Source: Gammaproteobacteria bacterium
Lineage (GTDB): Bacteria > Pseudomonadota > Gammaproteobacteria > Steroidobacterales > Woeseiaceae
NCBI GenBank assembly: GCA_003645495.1
Contig: QNFK01000053.1
Location: 1 to 8,576, forward strand
Reading direction: 5' to 3'
Length of the DNA stretch: 8,576 nucleotides
In this document: piece after piece, positions 6,014 to 8,576 of the stretch
Numbering within the stretch: the first letter of the stretch is position 1
Layout: each line of letters starts with the position of its first letter
Notes under the pieces: model-generated
Databases searched by the model: none
The model's input: the letters and a program-made list of their open reading frames with translations, nothing else
Told to the model about the DNA's origin: nothing
Translations under genes and position numbers: made by a program

Positions 6014-6019
6014 AGAGGA
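6014..6019 (+). promoter_or_regulatory. Ribosome binding site that sets the PNPOx-like gene start
   Basis: AGAGGA lies six bases before the GTG at 6026. Earlier in-frame ATG codons (5813, 5975) have no comparable site, so the shorter protein starting VTAELEK is preferred. Confidence 0.65.
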
Positions 6020-6025
6020 TTGGCA

Positions 6026-6685
6026 GTGACTGCAGAATTGGAGAAAACGGAACGAACGTCGATTAGCCGACATGCAGAGCGTGGCTCATATGACCGTGAA
6101 GCGGCATACGCCATTCTGGACGAGGGCATGATTGCTCACGTCGGACTGGATGCTGGCAGTGGCGTCATGGTCATCCCAATGACCTACGCTCGCCTTGGAG
6201 ACGACCTTATCCTGCATGGTGCGGTGGCCAGCCGTTGGCTCAGTAGTTTCAAGGAGGGCAGGCCAGTGAGTGTGTGCGTCACGTTGCTTGATGGGCTGGT
6301 CCTGGCGCAGTCAGCGTTTTCTCATTCGATGAATTACAGGTCGGTGGTCGTATTCGGTGACGCCAGGCTCATTGAAGACGATGAGCAAAAGCAGGCGGCG
6401 TTCAAGGCGTTGCTCGAGCAACTCGTGCCCGGTCGCTGGGAAGATTCACGACAACCTGACCGCAAGGAAACTGATGCCACGACTGTTTTGGCCCTGCCTA
6501 TTAAAGAAGCAAGCGTAAAAGTACGATCCGGCCCGCCTCAAGATGCCGCCAAAGATCTGGAGCTGCCATATTGGACAGGGGTAATACCGCTGGAATTAAC
6601 TGCTGGCGAGGCGATTCCTGATCCGGCGATGAAAGATGAGCGGGCTGTGCCTGAGTACGTGTCGACGTTCAGTGTCAAAAGGTAA
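6026..6685 (+). CDS. Pyridoxamine 5'-phosphate oxidase-like flavin-nucleotide-binding protein
   Basis: This 219-residue protein (GTG start) belongs to the PNPOx-like split-barrel group of predicted flavin-nucleotide-binding proteins (COG3467 type, related to NimA). Family landmarks are RHAERGSYDREAAYAILDEG (15-34), HVGL (38-41), VIPMTYARLGDDLILHGAVAS (49-69), SVCVTLLDGLVLAQSAFSHSMNYRSVV (82-108), GRWED (136-140), ATTVLALPIKEASVKVRSGPP (151-171) and a PYWTGVIPL segment (181-189). The order and spacing fit that family along the whole length. The group probably binds FMN or a related cofactor in the cytosol; substrates are mostly unknown, and it should not be called the vitamin B6 enzyme PdxH. 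The frame is open for 71 codons upstream, but the ribosome binding site and the loss of family resemblance place the start here. It is divergent from the DoxX gene and convergent with moeA, 40 bp away. Confidence 0.88.
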   Translation: MTAELEKTERTSISRHAERGSYDREAAYAILDEGMIAHVGLDAGSGVMVIPMTYARLGDDLILHGAVASRWLSSFKEGRPVSVCVTLLDGLVLAQSAFSHSMNYRSVVVFGDARLIEDDEQKQAAFKALLEQLVPGRWEDSRQPDRKETDATTVLALPIKEASVKVRSGPPQDAAKDLELPYWTGVIPLELTAGEAIPDPAMKDERAVPEYVSTFSVKR

Positions 6686-6725
6686 CAATTGGACTTTAGC
6701 CCAAGCTTCTCGCGCTGCCTAATTG

Positions 6726-7934
6726 TCAGGGAGAACTCCAGCGATGCAGTCGCACGATGCTGCCGGCAGCAAAATCATTTTGCTCTTTGGGGAGTTCTAC
6801 GTAGCCGTCAGTCCCGCTTAAAGCCGCAAAGTCGCCCGACGTATTGGTAGGGACCGCTGTTGCGCTAATTTTGCCGTCAGCCAGGCTACTCACGCGCACT
6901 GGCAGGAAACACGTCAGCGGTGGGTTGAAAGTTATTGCTTCACTAAGAACTACGAATTCCTGTGGCGCATCGTTGCGACCGGTTGCTTGTAGTAATGCCG
7001 GTAAGACGTATTGCCGGCAACACACCAACGCGGATACCGGGTTGCCAGGCAGCGCGAATACGACCTGCTTATCGGGCCCGTTACCGAACCACATCGGTTT
7101 GCCCGGTCGCTGGCTGATCTTGTGAAAAACGACTTTGACGCCCAGGTCTGCCAGCACCTGCGGCACAAAATCTGCTTTACCCATTGAAACGCCGCCACTC
7201 AATATAAGAACGTCAGCTTCCTGCAAGTGGTTGGCAATGTGTTTCTTAAGAAGTGCCGGTTCATCGACCAGATGATCGTGTGCGGTATTTGTGAAACCCT
7301 GCTGCGACAACATAGAGACCAAAGCCGGGCCGTTCGACATTCTTATCTGGTGTTCAGCGACGGGTTGTCCGGGTGCAATGAGTTCGTTGCCGGTCGAGAT
7401 AACGCGAACGACCGGCTGGCGTCCAACCAATACTGACTCCAGACCACAGGATGCGATGATCGCAATATCCATCGGCGAAATGCGCGTTCCCGTTTGCAGG
7501 ACCTCCTGCCCCTTGCGGTGGTCTGAGCCTTGCGCATGTACAAACCGGCGTCGTTCGGTTTGGTAACCCTCTTCGACGGTCGCAATATTTCCTTCAACGG
7601 AAATTCTCTCGACGGGAATAACACAGTCGCTACCCTGTGGTAGTACGCCACCAGTCATTATCTCTATGCAGTTCGTGTCTTCAGTAAGCGTCTGTACCGG
7701 GTCGCCCGCATGCTGTGTCCCCTGGATCACAAACTGGTGTGTCCCGCTTATCAAGGAAGCAAAACGAACTGCAATACCGTCCATCATGACGCGATCAAAT
7801 GGTGGCTGGTCGCGTTCAGCGTTGACCGACTGTCGGAGGATTTTCCCTGTCGCGCTCGTATAGTCCACACGCTCGCTTTCATACGACGGCATCGATTCTG
7901 CAATCGCCTGTGTTGCTTCTGCCGTCGTCAACAT
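6726..7934 (-). CDS. moeA: Molybdopterin molybdenumtransferase MoeA
   Basis: This 402-residue cytosolic enzyme inserts molybdate into adenylated molybdopterin, the last common step of molybdenum cofactor synthesis. Motifs are DQPPFDRVMMDGIAVR (42-57, Asp52), EIMTGGVLP (91-99), VISTGNEL (178-185, Glu184), LSGGVSMGKADFVP (245-258, Asp255), QRPGKPMWFG (275-284) and VFALPGNPVSALV (292-304), ending in a typical C-terminal domain IV. Length is close to the 411 residues of E. coli MoeA. The first motif reads FDRVMMDGIA where E. coli-type proteins have FDNSAMDGYA, which points to a distinct MoeA branch. The ATG at 7934 lies five bases after the purD stop, with only weak GGGACGACGAC purine-rich sequence upstream in purD, so translation is probably coupled to purD. 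No other moa, mob or mog gene is in the window. Confidence 0.94.
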   Translation of the reverse strand: MLTTAEATQAIAESMPSYESERVDYTSATGKILRQSVNAERDQPPFDRVMMDGIAVRFASLISGTHQFVIQGTQHAGDPVQTLTEDTNCIEIMTGGVLPQGSDCVIPVERISVEGNIATVEEGYQTERRRFVHAQGSDHRKGQEVLQTGTRISPMDIAIIASCGLESVLVGRQPVVRVISTGNELIAPGQPVAEHQIRMSNGPALVSMLSQQGFTNTAHDHLVDEPALLKKHIANHLQEADVLILSGGVSMGKADFVPQVLADLGVKVVFHKISQRPGKPMWFGNGPDKQVVFALPGNPVSALVCCRQYVLPALLQATGRNDAPQEFVVLSEAITFNPPLTCFLPVRVSSLADGKISATAVPTNTSGDFAALSGTDGYVELPKEQNDFAAGSIVRLHRWSSP

Positions 7935-7939
7935 AGTGA

Positions 7940-8576
7940 TTAGTCGTCGTCCCGGGAAATCGCGCGGTGCCCAATGTCGCTACGATAATAAACGTTGTTC
8001 CAGCTGATTTTCCTGGTCTGGGTGTACGCGACTGCCTGTGCGTCGGCAACAGAATCTCCAAGGCCAACAACACACAGCACCCGGCCACCGCTCGTGACCA
8101 CATCCTCGCCGTCTAATGCAGTTCCAGCGTGAAATACTTTCGCGTTTTCATCCGCCAGAGCGGGCAGGCCATTGATGCGTTCGCCCTTGGCGTAGCTGGA
8201 CGGATAACCGCCCGCGGCCATGACCACGCCGAGTGCGGCCCGTGGGTCCCAATCTGCCTTTTGTTCCGCGAGCCGGCCATTGAGTGTTGCCTCGCAAAGC
8301 GTGACCAGGTCGGAGTTCAGTCGCGCCATGATCGGCTGGGTTTCCGGATCACCCAGGCGGCAATTGAATTCGATAACTTTCGGTATGCCTTCCTGTGTAA
8401 TCATTAATCCTGCATAGAGAAATCCAACATAGTTGATACCGTCTTCACGCAACCCGGCAAGGGTTGGTCGGATGACCTGCTCGAGAATTCGTTCTTCGAT
8501 TTCCGGCGTAACAACCGGTGCCGGGGAATAGGCGCCCATGCCGCCAGTGTTTGGTCCAACATCGCCGTCATCGCGC
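7940..8576 (-). CDS. purD: Phosphoribosylamine-glycine ligase PurD (partial, N-terminal half outside window)
   Basis: The frame enters from the window edge and runs 211 complete codons to TAA at 7942-7940. It starts within the PurD motif GDVGPNTGGMGAYSPAPVV, so the methionine at 8539 is internal and not a start. PurD joins phosphoribosylamine and glycine with ATP to make GAR, the second step of purine synthesis. It has an ATP-grasp fold; the metal-binding block VIEFNCRLGDPETQP (67-81 of the visible part, Glu69 and Asn71 as expected Mg ligands) is intact. The C-terminal domain ends YYRSDIGHRAISRDDD, like the E. coli RRDIGYRAI ending. The family is usually about 425-430 residues, so roughly half is missing from view. 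moeA follows after five bases. Confidence 0.96.
   Translation of the reverse strand, partial: RDDGDVGPNTGGMGAYSPAPVVTPEIEERILEQVIRPTLAGLREDGINYVGFLYAGLMITQEGIPKVIEFNCRLGDPETQPIMARLNSDLVTLCEATLNGRLAEQKADWDPRAALGVVMAAGGYPSSYAKGERINGLPALADENAKVFHAGTALDGEDVVTSGGRVLCVVGLGDSVADAQAVAYTQTRKISWNNVYYRSDIGHRAISRDDD

Noticed and set aside
5813..6025. Longer version of the PNPOx-like protein starting at 5813 or 5975
   Set aside because: The added residues do not resemble the family, no ribosome binding site precedes those ATGs, and AGAGGA six bases before the GTG at 6026 fixes the start.
6685..6726. Inverted repeat ACAATT / AATTGT between the PNPOx-like gene and moeA as a terminator
   Set aside because: The stem is short and AT-rich with a 26-base loop and no T-tract, so it is unlikely to terminate transcription.
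8537..8539. Methionine at 8539 as the start of a 199-residue protein
   Set aside because: The frame continues upstream through GDVGPNTGG, a conserved internal PurD motif; this is the interior of a gene cut by the window edge.

Overview
The window reads as chromosomal housekeeping DNA from a gammaproteobacterium of moderate GC content. The strongest clue is the core rhlB (minus) / trxA (plus) / rho (plus) arrangement, which matches the E. coli order, together with a RhlB-type rather than generic DEAD-box helicase. CysQ and YrfG also look like their gammaproteobacterial homologues. I cannot name a genus from the sequence alone. No phage, plasmid, insertion sequence, CRISPR array, tRNA or rRNA was seen.

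Layout. Positions 1-197 hold the 5' part of a small DUF465/YdcH-family gene on the minus strand. It is followed (in plus coordinates) by a long palindromic repeat at 253-317 and then cysQ (377-1180, minus). cysQ is divergent from yrfG, a GMP/IMP nucleotidase-type HAD phosphatase (1266-1931, plus). A second copy of the palindromic repeat (1964-2027) fills the gap between the converging yrfG and rhlB (2032-3312, minus). A 262-bp divergent intergenic region, which contains a possible 38-codon Arg-rich ORF, leads to trxA (3575-3901, plus). trxA overlaps rho (3898-5334, plus) if rho is read with a 60-residue N-terminal extension. A strong bidirectional intrinsic terminator (5357-5390) separates rho from a convergent DoxX-family membrane protein gene (5408-5791, minus). 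That gene is divergent from a PNPOx-like flavin-binding protein gene (6026-6685, plus). The window ends with moeA (6726-7934, minus) and the 3' half of purD (7940 to the window end, minus), which lie 5 bp apart in one likely transcription unit.

Functional themes. CysQ and YrfG both remove phosphate from nucleotides, PurD makes the purine precursor GAR, and MoeA inserts molybdenum into a cofactor that is itself derived from GTP. RhlB and Rho both act on RNA (degradosome unwinding and transcription termination), with thioredoxin between them. The DoxX and PNPOx-like genes are of unknown precise role, possibly redox- or flavin-related.

I did not find a clear new biological system. The items most worth checking are the basic N-terminal extension of Rho fused by overlap to trxA, the pair of near-identical long palindromes with a conserved loop, the small Arg-rich ORF with a good ribosome binding site between rhlB and trxA, and the purD-moeA pairing.
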